A stretch of DNA of 49,877 nt from Candidatus Sericytochromatia bacterium. GTDB lineage: Bacteria; Cyanobacteriota; Sericytochromatia; UBA7694. Where the stretch lies: assembly GCA_018780035.1 (NCBI GenBank), contig JADMKE010000053.1:1-49877 (forward strand), written 5' to 3'. This document shows, one piece after another, positions 7,719-17,007 of this stretch; position 1 is the stretch's first letter; the number at the start of each line of letters is the position of its first letter. The notes below the pieces were generated by a model, which did not search any database, was not told the DNA's origin, and saw nothing but the letters and a program-made list of their open reading frames with translations. Position numbers and translations under genes: made by a program.

Positions 7719-8975
7719 ATGTTTCGCACAAAAGCCCTAAAACCAGCTCTGCTCACCGCCTGTTTGCTCTCGTCCTTGCTCTTGGCGAGCGCCCTGCCCG
7801 CTTTGGCAGCGCCACCGGCGGAGCTTGGCAAATTGAATCAAGCCCTGTCTCCCGCCTGGGAGCAGCACCTGCGCCAAAATCTCATGCGCGAAAAGTTTGG
7901 CGTGGCCATCACCGCCAAAGAGCTGGGCAAAAACAGCTACAAACTCGAAATTCCCGAGCGCCTGCTGCGCGACACCGTCTTTGATATCACCCTCACTTAT
8001 GCCGGTGCTCAGACCCAACTCACAGGACGGGTGTACTCGGCCAAAGAAAAAGAATTGCTCACAGCCGCAGCCAAACAGGCCTTTGGGGCAGGGGTTCAGG
8101 TTCAGGTCGAGACCTTCCCTTATGCCGAAATTGGTCTGGATTACGCAGTCACAACCCAAACGGCCAGCGATCTCTATGTCAAACCGGTGGCCGAAGCCGG
8201 CGACAATCTGGCCACCCAGGTGCGTCTGGGCACCCCGCTGGAGATCCTGGAATACAGCGCAGATAAAAAGTTTGCCCTGGTGCGCATCGTCGATGATGGC
8301 TATATCGCCTGGATTCACCGTGGACAGATTCTGGAAACCGAAGAGGGCGCCTTTAAAGCCTGGAAAGACAATCGCCAGGTGCTGGTGATGCGCAATTTGG
8401 AATCCCCGCGCGAACTCTATTTTGGCACCCGCTTAAAAATGCTCAGCAAAACACCCACTCAGGTGACAGCGGCCCTGCCCGATGGCAGCCAGGTCAAATT
8501 GGCAAGCGCAGATATCGCCTTGAGCCAGAGCCCCCCCCAAAGCCCCAATATTCCGGCCGTACTCAAAACAGCCATGCAGTATTTGCCCAAAGCACCGCAA
8601 GGCGGCGGGGCCTATCTGTGGGGAGGAACTTACGGCAAAACCCTGGACTGCAGCGGCTTTATGCAGACGATCTTTCGTGTCAATCATGTCTATTTGCCCC
8701 GTGATGCCGATCAACAAAAAGACTTCACGCAACGGGTGGGCAATACCCTGGCCCAGTTGGACGAGCTGAAACCGGGAGATCTGGTCTTTTTCAGCGGCAA
8801 CCGTAAATACCCCACCCATGTGGGCATGTATATTGGCCAGGGCCGGATCATTCACTCCTCCCCCAAAGGGGCTTACAGTGGCATCAAAATCAATACCCTG
8901 CTCGGGGGCGGCGATTACGACCGCTATTTGCAGGGCCTCTATTTTGGAGGCGGACGCGTCACCCGCTCACTGTAA
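7719..8975 (+). CDS. Secreted NlpC/P60 cell-wall peptidase with SH3-like domains
   Basis: 418 aa from MFRTKALKP, chosen because GAGG lies six bases upstream; an in-frame ATG at 7707 overlaps that site. A signal peptide ends near ALPALA. Residues about 30-140 form an uncharacterised domain. About 145-215 is an SH3-like repeat (DLYVKPVAEAGDN ... GYIAWIHRGQIL), with a second poorer SH3-like stretch to about 275. The C-terminal 130 residues are NlpC/P60: catalytic Cys in LDCSGF (C311), His in THVGMYIG and a third polar residue in IIHSS. Such enzymes cut D-Glu-to-diaminopimelate bonds in peptidoglycan, with SH3b domains placing them on the wall. Transcribed alone. Confidence 0.9.
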   Translation: MFRTKALKPALLTACLLSSLLLASALPALAAPPAELGKLNQALSPAWEQHLRQNLMREKFGVAITAKELGKNSYKLEIPERLLRDTVFDITLTYAGAQTQLTGRVYSAKEKELLTAAAKQAFGAGVQVQVETFPYAEIGLDYAVTTQTASDLYVKPVAEAGDNLATQVRLGTPLEILEYSADKKFALVRIVDDGYIAWIHRGQILETEEGAFKAWKDNRQVLVMRNLESPRELYFGTRLKMLSKTPTQVTAALPDGSQVKLASADIALSQSPPQSPNIPAVLKTAMQYLPKAPQGGGAYLWGGTYGKTLDCSGFMQTIFRVNHVYLPRDADQQKDFTQRVGNTLAQLDELKPGDLVFFSGNRKYPTHVGMYIGQGRIIHSSPKGAYSGIKINTLLGGGDYDRYLQGLYFGGGRVTRSL

Positions 8976-8983
8976 GGCCTGCT

Positions 8984-9008
8984 GACCTGCAGCAATTTGT
9001 TGCAGGTC
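8984..9008 (+). terminator. Possible transcription terminator or 3' hairpin
   Basis: GACCTGCAGC and the nearly complementary GTTGCAGGTC (one G-U) form a 10-bp stem just past the NlpC/P60 stop codon. The following bases (TCTCC) are not a proper T-run, so this may be an mRNA 3' stabiliser or attenuator. Confidence 0.45.
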
Positions 9009-9110
9009 TCTCCTTCTGCTGGCGCGAGGCATACATCCAGGGGTATGCTAGGAATATTACTCAGGCTGTTTGATACTCCCAAATTCACACAGCCCCATTC
9101 AGGAGAACCT

Positions 9111-9584
9111 ATGTTAAACAAAAAGATCACACTGGCTGCCCTGCTCAGCTTGAGCGCACTCTCTGTGGGCACGCTCTTGGGCCCCTTTTCAGCCTCTGCC
9201 CAGCACCAGAACTACCCCAAGGTCAACGAAGCCGACCGCGAGAATCGCTCCCAAATCACAGATAACAAACATTACCGCGTGATTTACACTCCCTTGCCCG
9301 ACCCCATCCCACTCAACCAACATTTTCGGCTCAAACTCACAGTTCAAAATGCCGAGGGCAAAGTGGTCGAAAACGCCAAGCTCTATGTCGATGCAGATAT
9401 GCCCAGCCACAATCACGGCATGAATGTCAAACCCAAGGTCAAAGACCTGGGCAAGGGCATTTTTGAGGTGCGTGGCATGTTGTTTCATATGCCCGGCTAT
9501 TGGGAAATCTATGTTTTGGTCGATCATGCTGGCAAAAAGGAGAAAGCGACCTTCGGTGTTACGCTCAAAATGTCTCCCCGTTAA
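9111..9584 (+). CDS. YtkA/FixH-like exported protein
   Basis: 157 aa from MLNKKITLAAL, with AGGAGA placed five bases before the ATG. The signal peptide ends at FSASA. The mature part is one immunoglobulin-like beta-sandwich typical of YtkA/FixH. It contains LTVQNAEGKVVENAKLYVDADMP, the His/Met-rich SHNHGM, then the characteristic FEVRGMLFHMPGYWEIYV. The conserved M, H and W residues are those used by this family for metal (often copper) handling and cytochrome-oxidase-linked functions. The next gene, a di-heme peroxidase, begins inside its 3' end, so the two are probably made together in the periplasm. Confidence 0.8.
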   Translation: MLNKKITLAALLSLSALSVGTLLGPFSASAQHQNYPKVNEADRENRSQITDNKHYRVIYTPLPDPIPLNQHFRLKLTVQNAEGKVVENAKLYVDADMPSHNHGMNVKPKVKDLGKGIFEVRGMLFHMPGYWEIYVLVDHAGKKEKATFGVTLKMSPR

Positions 9585-10893
9585 ATCACTGACCCTGCTT
9601 GGGTGGGCGGCCCTGCTCAGCGGTCTGGCGCTGGCGGCCTGTCGGCCAGCCAATGTCCAATCCGATGGCGCACCGGCTTTTTCTGCCCAGGAGAAAACCC
9701 TGATCTTGAGCCTCTCGCCACGCCCGAGGCCCCCCGAGAACCCAGGCAACAGTCTGGCTGACAGCGCCAATGCCGCCCATTTTGGTCGCTATTTGTTTTA
9801 CGATACCCGCCTGTCGCTGAAAGGGGATCAAAGCTGCGCCAGCTGTCACCACCCTGGTTTGGGCTGGAGCGATGGCAAACCTTTGGCGGTGGGGCTCAAA
9901 ACAACCAGCCGCAACAGCCCAACCCTTTGGAATGTCGCTTATCAGCGCTGGCTGTTTTGGGATGGCCGCACAGATTCACTTTGGGCTCAGTCGGTCCAGC
10001 CCCTGGAAAGTTTGAATGAGATGGGCATGAGCCGGGTGGGACTTTTGCACAGTTTTCACAAACACCCTGAGCTGCGCAGGGGTTACGAAGCGCTGTTTGG
10101 CCCTTTGCCGAGCAATGCCGGGCTCCCTGCCCAGGCCCGCCCGGTGCCCGAAGACCCCAAACACCCCCTGCAGCAGAGCTGGAATCAGCTCAGCCCGCAG
10201 CAGCAACTGGCAGTCAATCGCTTTGTCAGCCAGCTGGGCAAATCGCTGGAGGCCTTTGAACGGCAGATTGTGAGTGGCGAAAGCCCCTTTGATCGCTTTG
10301 TCGCAGATTTACGCGCAAACAAACCCGCCAGCAAAGAACTTTCGGTAGAGGCCCAAAAAGGCCTGAGACTTTTTATTGGCCGCGCCCAGTGCATTCTCTG
10401 CCACACGGGGCCGCTCTTGAATGATCGCGAATTCCACAATATTGGCCTGCCCAAACACCCCCATTTGCCTGTGGATCAGGGCCGTTATGCCGGGCTGCCA
10501 AAACTCTTGGCAGATCCCTTTAATGGTCTGGGGCCCTTCAGTGATCTGCCCAGCCGCGAGCACGAATGGAACGACAAGCTGCATTATCTCAGCCGCCAGG
10601 CCAGCAATAAAGGGGAATTTAAGACGCCTGGCTTGCGCGAAATTACCCGCACTGGGCCCTATATGCACGATGGCCGCTTTAAAAGCCTCGAAGAGGTTCT
10701 GCTCTTTTATTCCCAATTGCCCAACCAGCCCCCAGCCACAGGGCGGCGAGAAGATACCATCCCCCCACTGGAACTCAAACCAGAAGAGTTGACCTATCTC
10801 TTGGCTTTTCTCAAAGCACTCGAAGGGCCGCAAGCAGGGCCCGAACTCAGTCAAAAGCCCAAAGATCCGGTTGTTCAGAGAAGCCCTTCATGA
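9556..10893 (+). CDS. Di-heme cytochrome c peroxidase / MauG family lipoprotein
   Basis: 445 aa if started at the GTG at 9556, which gives a lipoprotein signal with the lipobox LALAAC (Cys29). An ATG at 9526 is also possible; neither has an ideal ribosome-binding site. Two CXXCH heme motifs are visible: CASCH (94-98) and CILCH (279-283). The family hallmarks GRYLFYDTRLS, RNSPTLWN, FWDGR and PYMHDGRFKSLEEV are all present. Family members reduce H2O2 or, as MauG, oxidise other proteins through a bis-Fe(IV) state. The gene overlaps the YtkA-like gene by 29 nt and the dioxygenase gene by 4 nt. The substrate is unknown; the context suggests oxidative modification. Confidence 0.9.
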   Translation: MLRSKCLPVKSLTLLGWAALLSGLALAACRPANVQSDGAPAFSAQEKTLILSLSPRPRPPENPGNSLADSANAAHFGRYLFYDTRLSLKGDQSCASCHHPGLGWSDGKPLAVGLKTTSRNSPTLWNVAYQRWLFWDGRTDSLWAQSVQPLESLNEMGMSRVGLLHSFHKHPELRRGYEALFGPLPSNAGLPAQARPVPEDPKHPLQQSWNQLSPQQQLAVNRFVSQLGKSLEAFERQIVSGESPFDRFVADLRANKPASKELSVEAQKGLRLFIGRAQCILCHTGPLLNDREFHNIGLPKHPHLPVDQGRYAGLPKLLADPFNGLGPFSDLPSREHEWNDKLHYLSRQASNKGEFKTPGLREITRTGPYMHDGRFKSLEEVLLFYSQLPNQPPATGRREDTIPPLELKPEELTYLLAFLKALEGPQAGPELSQKPKDPVVQRSPS

Positions 10894-11714
10894 TTGTTTC
10901 GGGTTCCCGAGAGGGATTTGCCCCCCCGGACTATCCCGCCCAGACAGAATTGGCGCAGTTGATCGCCATCTTGGACAGCCAAGGCTGTCTGCTCTTGCGC
11001 CAGGCATTGCCGCTCAAGCCCTTGGCGGCCCTTCATTGGCGCGCCCTTCAGGCCTATAACCGGGCAGATACCCGCTTTGCCCTCGGGCAATTGTCCGAAG
11101 CCGAAACAACGCTGTATCGCTATGGCCATGTGCCGCCCCAGGCCTGTTATCCCGCCGGGGATCCCTTTCTCGCATTGGCCCATTTTTTGGAACCACTTCT
11201 GCTGCTTTTAAGCGCGATCACAACAGATCCCGTTCTGCTCTATCAGAACAGCCTCTTTCGCCGTCAGCAACCCCAATCCGTTTCGGCACCGCCTTTGCCT
11301 TGGCATCAAGACGCGGCCTTTTTGGGCAAGGTCTCCCCGGTCTGGAATGTTTGGTGCCCGCTGGTGAACTGTGGCGAGCAGGCACCGGGTCTGGAAATTT
11401 TATTGCTGAACCCGACGGAAGTATTGACTCCCCCCGGATTGCCCGAAGGACACGTTTTAAAGGCCGGAGACGCTTATGAACTCTACGCGTTTCCGCCTGA
11501 ATGGCTGCAGTTGCAGTGCCCTGAGGCGCAAGCCTGGTTCCCCAGTCTACAAGTGGGAGATGCCCTGATCTTCCATGAGCGGATCTTGCACCGCACAGGT
11601 TTGCGCCCGTCGATGAACCTTCCCCGCTTGAGTCTTGAGCTGCGGGTCAGCTCTGCCGCAGCCGCCCAGGGCTGTGATAGCCTGCTCGTGCCCCTGACTG
11701 AGTCGCCGGAATGA
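10890..11714 (+). CDS. PhyH-type Fe(II)/2-oxoglutarate dioxygenase
   Basis: 274 aa. It starts at ATGA overlapping the peroxidase stop codon. The iron-binding triad of the phytanoyl-CoA dioxygenase fold is visible: WHQDAAF (H139, D141) and a distal His in FHERILHRTG (H234, alternatively H229). The Arg that binds 2-oxoglutarate is likely in RPSMNLPR. PhyH proteins hydroxylate lipids, small molecules or natural-product intermediates. The early LIAILDSQGCLLLRQAL is the usual N-terminal pattern of the fold. Cytoplasmic, no signal peptide. Substrate unknown; the coupling to a MauG-type enzyme and a glycosyltransferase is unusual. Confidence 0.8.
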   Translation: MIVSGSREGFAPPDYPAQTELAQLIAILDSQGCLLLRQALPLKPLAALHWRALQAYNRADTRFALGQLSEAETTLYRYGHVPPQACYPAGDPFLALAHFLEPLLLLLSAITTDPVLLYQNSLFRRQQPQSVSAPPLPWHQDAAFLGKVSPVWNVWCPLVNCGEQAPGLEILLLNPTEVLTPPGLPEGHVLKAGDAYELYAFPPEWLQLQCPEAQAWFPSLQVGDALIFHERILHRTGLRPSMNLPRLSLELRVSSAAAAQGCDSLLVPLTESPE

Positions 11715-11721
11715 CAAGGCC

Positions 11722-13599
11722 ATGCTGATCCCGCGGGCTCTGCCGCCAAAGGTCCTGATCCCAAAGGTGCTGGTCGGCCCTCTGATTGCACCCGAACAGA
11801 TCGGCACGTGGCTGTGTCATCCCCAGATTCGCGCCCTGGCAGATCCGCGCGTATTTAACCCTCCCCTCGCTTGGCGCGGTCTGGTCAACCACACAAAGCC
11901 AGAAACACTGCCTTGGCAGCCTTATACCTATGGTGAATCGCTGAAAGACATTCTCGCCAAATTTGCCCGAGGGGACGATTGGCAGCCCGAGGTCATTCTC
12001 TGGTGGGGCTTTGGCTATACCGTCCTGCCTGCAGACCTGTTCGAGGCACCCTGCCCGGTGGTCTTGATTGCCTCGGACTGGCAGAGCTGCCGCAGTGAAC
12101 TCTGGGCCTGGCGGGAGGGCTTTGATCTGATTCTCGGGGATCAGGCTTTGGTGGATCAGTTTCAGGCACGGGGCTTTGAGCGCTGTCAGTGGTGGCCCAG
12201 TTATGGTTTTTCTCCGGCGCAATTTTATCCCGACCCCCAAACTGAAAAAGGCCCCGAAAATCCCCCCTCAAAAGACTGGGACCTGACCTATATCGGCAGT
12301 TTAAACCCCGATACCCACCCGGAGCGACTGCGTTTGCTCAGCCAATTGGCCCCACTGGGAAGCGACTACCGGATCTGTCTGCGCGATCAGGTCTATGGCG
12401 CGGAATATCTCCAGCTCCTGCAGCGGAGCCGGGTGGTCTTTAACCATTCCCTGCGCGGAGAAATGAATCTGCGGGCCTACCAGGCTCCAGCGGCAGGGGC
12501 CTTGTTGCTGCAAGAGGCAGACAATTTGGAAATTCAGCGCTTTTTAGAGCCTGGCAGAGAATGTCTTTTGTACCATCCCAACTCGGTCTTGGCGGACGTC
12601 TCTGCAATTTTGGCCCGTTCAGACCTGGCGTGCTTGGCCAAAGCTGGGCAGAGTGCGATTCAGGCCCACAGCTATGAGCGACAATTTGAAACACTTTTGG
12701 CAGATTTACCAGATCAATTGGCGCGTTATCAGCGAAACAAAAATCCGGTCTTCACCTCTGCAAGGGTATTTCAGCGCCATCGACTGCGACAGGCCCTGCA
12801 TCCGGCCCTCACGGCAGGAAAATCCGATTGGCTAAAAGCCGCGTTTTTGCCTCTCCCGGCCCATACCTTGTCAGAGCATCAGCGGCCAGAACACACATTG
12901 TCGGCACAAGTCCAGGCTTGTTTGAGCTTGAGCTTATCCCCCACCCCGCAGCCTGGCAGCGGGGTAAAATGGCAAGCCCTGCAAGCAGCAGTGGACAAGG
13001 CCCCCGAAGATCCCTTGCTCAGCCATGATCTGGCCTGGGGAGCGTATTTGGCTGGCAAATCTTATGCAGAGATCAATCACTGCGCCGATCAGGCCCTGGC
13101 ACAACTCGCCGCATTGCATACAGACTGGGAGAGCCCAGAGATGCTTCAGGTTTTGCCCTGGGTCGGAGCTGCGAGTTTTCAATTGGCCTGGGACGCGGTT
13201 TGTTTTCAGGCGGATCCTGCGCAAATGCGTTCACTGCTGGGCTGGAATCTCTGGCGTCTCAAAGCCGAAGTGGCGTGGTCTGAGCGCCGTTTGCCAGCTA
13301 CCTTTGAGGCCTTGGAACAGGCGTTGCTCTATTCTGGGCCGCCCACCCTCTGGCTGCCCTTGGCACAGACAGCCGCTGCTTTGGGGCTCACTGAGACATG
13401 CCGGCAGGCTTTAAACACCCATCTGGGAATCTATCCGCTCGATCGCAAATCGACTCAATGGGGCTTGCAATGGGCTTTGGCACTCGGCAAAAGAGAAATG
13501 GCCAAACTGCTTTTGGCACAATTAGAACAGCTCAATCAGATCTTGGCGACCAGCGAGGCTGAGCACTTGGCATTGGCAACCCTCAAACAGGCACTTTAG
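11722..13599 (+). CDS. GT-B glycosyltransferase (CgeB-like) with helical C-terminal extension
   Basis: 625 aa, starting 7 nt after the dioxygenase gene. Residues 1-330 look like a two-lobe GT-B enzyme. An N-terminal lobe ends with WWPSYGFSPAQFYP; the second begins WDLTYIGSLNPDTHPERL and carries VVFNHSLRGEMNLRAYQAPAAGALLLQE. That is the sugar-nucleotide-binding pattern of CgeB-like glycosyltransferases (a Glyco_trans_1_2 type domain). Residues about 340-625 are alpha-helical, rich in Leu/Ala/Gln and TPR-like (LSHDLAWGAYLAGKSYAEI; AALGLTETCRQALNTHLG). The stop codon overlaps the end of the convergent cheA. Acceptor unknown. Possibly a protein or small-molecule glycosyltransferase acting with the upstream oxidases. 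Confidence 0.8.
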   Translation: MLIPRALPPKVLIPKVLVGPLIAPEQIGTWLCHPQIRALADPRVFNPPLAWRGLVNHTKPETLPWQPYTYGESLKDILAKFARGDDWQPEVILWWGFGYTVLPADLFEAPCPVVLIASDWQSCRSELWAWREGFDLILGDQALVDQFQARGFERCQWWPSYGFSPAQFYPDPQTEKGPENPPSKDWDLTYIGSLNPDTHPERLRLLSQLAPLGSDYRICLRDQVYGAEYLQLLQRSRVVFNHSLRGEMNLRAYQAPAAGALLLQEADNLEIQRFLEPGRECLLYHPNSVLADVSAILARSDLACLAKAGQSAIQAHSYERQFETLLADLPDQLARYQRNKNPVFTSARVFQRHRLRQALHPALTAGKSDWLKAAFLPLPAHTLSEHQRPEHTLSAQVQACLSLSLSPTPQPGSGVKWQALQAAVDKAPEDPLLSHDLAWGAYLAGKSYAEINHCADQALAQLAALHTDWESPEMLQVLPWVGAASFQLAWDAVCFQADPAQMRSLLGWNLWRLKAEVAWSERRLPATFEALEQALLYSGPPTLWLPLAQTAAALGLTETCRQALNTHLGIYPLDRKSTQWGLQWALALGKREMAKLLLAQLEQLNQILATSEAEHLALATLKQAL

Positions 13600-16082
13600 A
13601 CCGGAATCTGCACCCGCTGTAAAAGCAGAGGCAAATCAAGCAATAAAGCGACCTGCCCATTGTCCAGCACGGTGGCTCCCAAAAACAGATCGCGTCCGGG
13701 CAACATGCTCTGGGGATTGACAGGCTTGAGCAAAAGTTCCTCTTGACCCACCACTTCATCCACCAGCAAACCCAAACGCTGTTGGTGGTTTTTGACGATC
13801 ACCAGCCACTGACCAGGTTTGTTGATGGGCAAGGGGATATGGGCCGTCTCACGGGTATAAACATGTTCCGAGAGCGAGATCACGGGGATCTGTTCGCCAG
13901 CATAAAGACAGTACTCAGCATTGTTTTTGAGCAGGATTTCGGAGGCAAAAAGTTCGGATATTTTTTCAATATGCTCCAGCGAAAGGGCATAAAACTGCCC
14001 CCCCACACTGATCAGCAGCGCATTGAGCATGGTCATTTGGGAGGGAATCAAAATCGTATACAGGGTGCCTTTGCCCCGTGTCGACTGAATTTGAATATCA
14101 CCGCCGATGGTTTCAATCTGGGTGCGCACCGCATCCATGCCCACACCCCGGCCCGAAATATCTGTGGCCGTGTCCTGGGTCGAAAGACCGGGAGCAAAGA
14201 CCAATCTCAGCGCCTGATCTTCGCTCATTTGCAAAGCCGACTGCTCGGAGACAATGCCCCTTTCAACCGCTTTGTAGCGCAGTTTTGTGGTGTCGATTCC
14301 CCGGCCATCGTCGCGGATATCAATCCGGAAGACCTCACGCTCGTAGGTGGCATTGAGTTCAATCAGCCCACGGCTGGGTTTGCCTCTGCGCAGACGCTCG
14401 TCTGGGGGTTCAAGCCCATGATCGGCGGCATTGCGAATCATGTGCATCAGGGCATTGCCCAGTTCATCAATCAGGGTGCGATCCATTTCGAGTTCACGCC
14501 CCTCCATGACCAGGTCAATTTCTTTGCCCAGAGATTTGGACAAATCGCGAATCATACGCGGGAAGCGGTTAAAGACCTGCTCCACCGAGACCATTTGCAA
14601 TTGAATGCTGAGAGAGTGTAATGCAGTGGCAACGGTTCCCAAAGCATGAAGCGGATGTTCCAATTCCAGACTGAGATTGGCTTTGGCTGCATACATCAAC
14701 TCGGCCCGGCACATCACCAATTCATCCACCAGATGCAATAATTGCTCCAATTTGCCCGCATCAACCCGCACCAGTGGTGAGGCCCGAGAGCCAGGAAAAC
14801 GCAGAGTGGGGGGAGGTAATTTGGGAGGCAACTCATTCAATTCAGGCAGAGGCTCCAAAACCGGCGTCAATTCCGAACGGGGCGCCTGCATAGGCATCGG
14901 GGTGGCATGTCCATCAGGGCTCAGCGCAGAGACAATTTCGTCATTGACGCTCATGGTCATCACATCGAGTGAGTCTTTGACCTCGCCAACAGAGAGAATC
15001 GCTTCGCGCAAGGTCTCTGGGCTGGCTTGGGTGAGTAAAATGACCTCAAAGAAATTGCCAAAACGCTCTTCTTCGAGTTCGATCACAGGGGGCACCGATT
15101 TTATGATATCGCCATATTTTTCCAAAGTACGGAAAACCAACGTGGCACGGGCCGCTTTGAGAACCACATTGGGAAAAAGCCGAATACCCAGCAAGACAGC
15201 ACCATAGCCCTGGGTTTTGGCCACCTTGAGCACGTTTAACTCAAATTCATTCAGCTCTGGCAGGGTAAAAACCTCTTCGGTTTCAACCTTGCTGGGCAGT
15301 TGAGAGGTATAGACCGTTTCACCCAAGAGGTTGATCGTACGCACCGCAGCCACCTCAGCCACAGAGGCCACCTCTTCGGCCAGATTTTCGCCTTCGCTGC
15401 CGGTCACCAAGCTGATAATAAAGCTGTCATCAAAATTGCCCAACGCCAAATCCTGGCGATCGGGCAGGGTTTTGATAATCTCACTGTTTTCGGCCAAGAA
15501 GCCCAGAATCATTTGGGCACGCAGGGCTTTCATCAGGCAATTTGGAAAGAGTTTTATGCGAATTTCAAAGCAATTTTTGCCATATTTGGCCGCCTGTAAA
15601 ATCTTTTCACTTTCGCTATCGGAATAGGCGTGTTGCCAGTCGTTTTCCCAAAGTGGATCGGCGGGAACAGACTCAGCCGCTTTGGCTTGGGGTGAGCTGA
15701 ATTCTTCGAGGTGCTGAAAGAGATAGCTGATGTCTTGGGACATGGCGTTTTCTGGATCTTGAATATTGCCAATCAGGAGATCCAGGCCATCGACACAGGC
15801 AAAGAGCAGGTCGAGGACGTGGTTGTCGAGTTTGAAAGTGTGATTGCGCAGACCGTCGAGCAGGGTTTCCATTTCATGGCTAAGGCGGGTGATTTCGTCA
15901 AAATAGTCAAACTCGACCAAAGTTGCGGCCATGCCTTTGATCGTGTGAATGCCCCGGAAAAGCTCATTCAGATATGCAGAATCATCAGGCGCATTTTCCA
16001 ACGCCAGCAGCGAATCACTGCATTGCTGGAGATGCAAACGGGCCTCGTCAACAAATATGCCAATGTATTGTGAAAGATCCAT
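13596..16082 (-). CDS. cheA: CheA-type chemosensory histidine kinase with two P2 domains
   Basis: 828 aa from MDLSQYIGIF, the usual CheA beginning; a GTG at 16130 would add 16 residues. P1 (Hpt) carries the phosphorylated His in GIHTIKG (H46). Two successive P2-like CheY-binding domains follow, recognisable by IRIKLFPNCLMKALRAQMIL and then by GIRLFPNVVLKAARATLV, each followed by a NF-D/E-F strand. Then come the dimerisation helices, the HATPase (N-box IRNAADHGLE, G1 DDGRGID, G2 GRGVGMD, then GKGT) and a C-terminal CheW-like P5. Most CheAs have a single P2. It is the last gene of the CBS-TPR-CheR-HDOD-CheA operon. CheY, CheB, CheW and receptors are not in the window. Confidence 0.93.
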   Translation of the reverse strand: MDLSQYIGIFVDEARLHLQQCSDSLLALENAPDDSAYLNELFRGIHTIKGMAATLVEFDYFDEITRLSHEMETLLDGLRNHTFKLDNHVLDLLFACVDGLDLLIGNIQDPENAMSQDISYLFQHLEEFSSPQAKAAESVPADPLWENDWQHAYSDSESEKILQAAKYGKNCFEIRIKLFPNCLMKALRAQMILGFLAENSEIIKTLPDRQDLALGNFDDSFIISLVTGSEGENLAEEVASVAEVAAVRTINLLGETVYTSQLPSKVETEEVFTLPELNEFELNVLKVAKTQGYGAVLLGIRLFPNVVLKAARATLVFRTLEKYGDIIKSVPPVIELEEERFGNFFEVILLTQASPETLREAILSVGEVKDSLDVMTMSVNDEIVSALSPDGHATPMPMQAPRSELTPVLEPLPELNELPPKLPPPTLRFPGSRASPLVRVDAGKLEQLLHLVDELVMCRAELMYAAKANLSLELEHPLHALGTVATALHSLSIQLQMVSVEQVFNRFPRMIRDLSKSLGKEIDLVMEGRELEMDRTLIDELGNALMHMIRNAADHGLEPPDERLRRGKPSRGLIELNATYEREVFRIDIRDDGRGIDTTKLRYKAVERGIVSEQSALQMSEDQALRLVFAPGLSTQDTATDISGRGVGMDAVRTQIETIGGDIQIQSTRGKGTLYTILIPSQMTMLNALLISVGGQFYALSLEHIEKISELFASEILLKNNAEYCLYAGEQIPVISLSEHVYTRETAHIPLPINKPGQWLVIVKNHQQRLGLLVDEVVGQEELLLKPVNPQSMLPGRDLFLGATVLDNGQVALLLDLPLLLQRVQIPV

Positions 16083-16140
16083 GGTGCCAACGGTTTTAAT
16101 GTAATCATCATAACATGCTTTCGTTTTCACGCTGAGCGAC

Positions 16141-17007
16141 TTATGTCATGAGAAGGGCCAATTGACGGGTTTCATCGACTTTTTTTGCTAAAATGGGCAA
16201 GAGTTTCTCCAGGTCCAAAACCCGTATACCAAGCACCTCTTCGATCAAGGGCGCATGTTGCTCAAAACGCAGACGGGCGGTGGTATCTTCGTGCAACATT
16301 TTAACCAATAAATTGGCGGTGGCCACCAACGTGGGCAATAAATCAATCTTGCCATTATCATAAAGCGGCTCAAAGGTGTGGTGGCGGCGAATCGACTCGA
16401 CCAGCATAGGGGGGAAATTCCAGCGTTCAGCCAGGGCCCCACCAATCGCGGCATGGTCAAAAGAGAGAATTTGCTGCTCGGCCTCATAGACGGGGATCTG
16501 CTCTTTTTGATGCAAATTGGTGGCTTTGTAGACTTCAGGCAAGGCGTATTGGTTGAGTACCATTTTGCCAATATCGTGAATCAAACCAGCAATAAAACAC
16601 TCTTCGGGTTCGCGGTGTTTGAGCTGCACAGCCAGATAACGTGAGATTTCAGCAGCCCCAATCGAATGCTCCCAGAAATAACCCGCATTGAGTTTATAAC
16701 CGAGCAGGCCCTTGTTGAGTGTACTTTGGGTCGTAATCATCATGACCAAACTTTTGATCGAGCTGAAGCCAATGATCATCACCGCTTCGGAGATCGTGGT
16801 GACCTTGCGCGACAGGCCATAATAAGCTGAATTGCAGAGGCGCAGCACTTTGGCTGTGAGGGCCTGATCTGAGCTGATCACGTCCGCCAAACTGGCGACA
16901 TCGGTGTCGGGGTCATTTAACAATTGAATCACCCGCAGCGCCGTTTGTGGCACTTCTGGCAATTCATCTACCCGATTGAGGATATTTCGGATCGAAAGTT
17001 CTCTCAC
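16141..17007 (-). CDS. HDOD-domain signalling protein
   Basis: 288 aa covering a complete HDOD domain. The N-terminal half has ELPEVPQTALRVIQLLND and SSDQALTAKVLRLCNSAYYG, which are typical. The HD-like core reads AGLIHDIGKMVL. HDOD proteins are related to HD-type phosphohydrolases, are mostly non-catalytic, and act in chemotaxis, c-di-GMP or stress signalling. The start is a GTG that overlaps the cheR stop (GTGA). It is positioned between cheR and cheA, so it probably belongs to the same chemosensory pathway. Confidence 0.9.
   Translation of the reverse strand: MRELSIRNILNRVDELPEVPQTALRVIQLLNDPDTDVASLADVISSDQALTAKVLRLCNSAYYGLSRKVTTISEAVMIIGFSSIKSLVMMITTQSTLNKGLLGYKLNAGYFWEHSIGAAEISRYLAVQLKHREPEECFIAGLIHDIGKMVLNQYALPEVYKATNLHQKEQIPVYEAEQQILSFDHAAIGGALAERWNFPPMLVESIRRHHTFEPLYDNGKIDLLPTLVATANLLVKMLHEDTTARLRFEQHAPLIEEVLGIRVLDLEKLLPILAKKVDETRQLALLMT

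Noticed and set aside
13743..14621. Long plus-strand reading frame (292 codons) antisense to cheA
   Set aside because: It mirrors a clearly conserved CheA domain, is rich in His/Gln/Asn with no motif, and has no ribosome-binding site.
16186..16194. TGCTAAAAT on the plus strand inside the HDOD gene
   Set aside because: It matches the shared promoter motif but is intragenic and antisense, with no plus-strand gene behind it; treated as chance.
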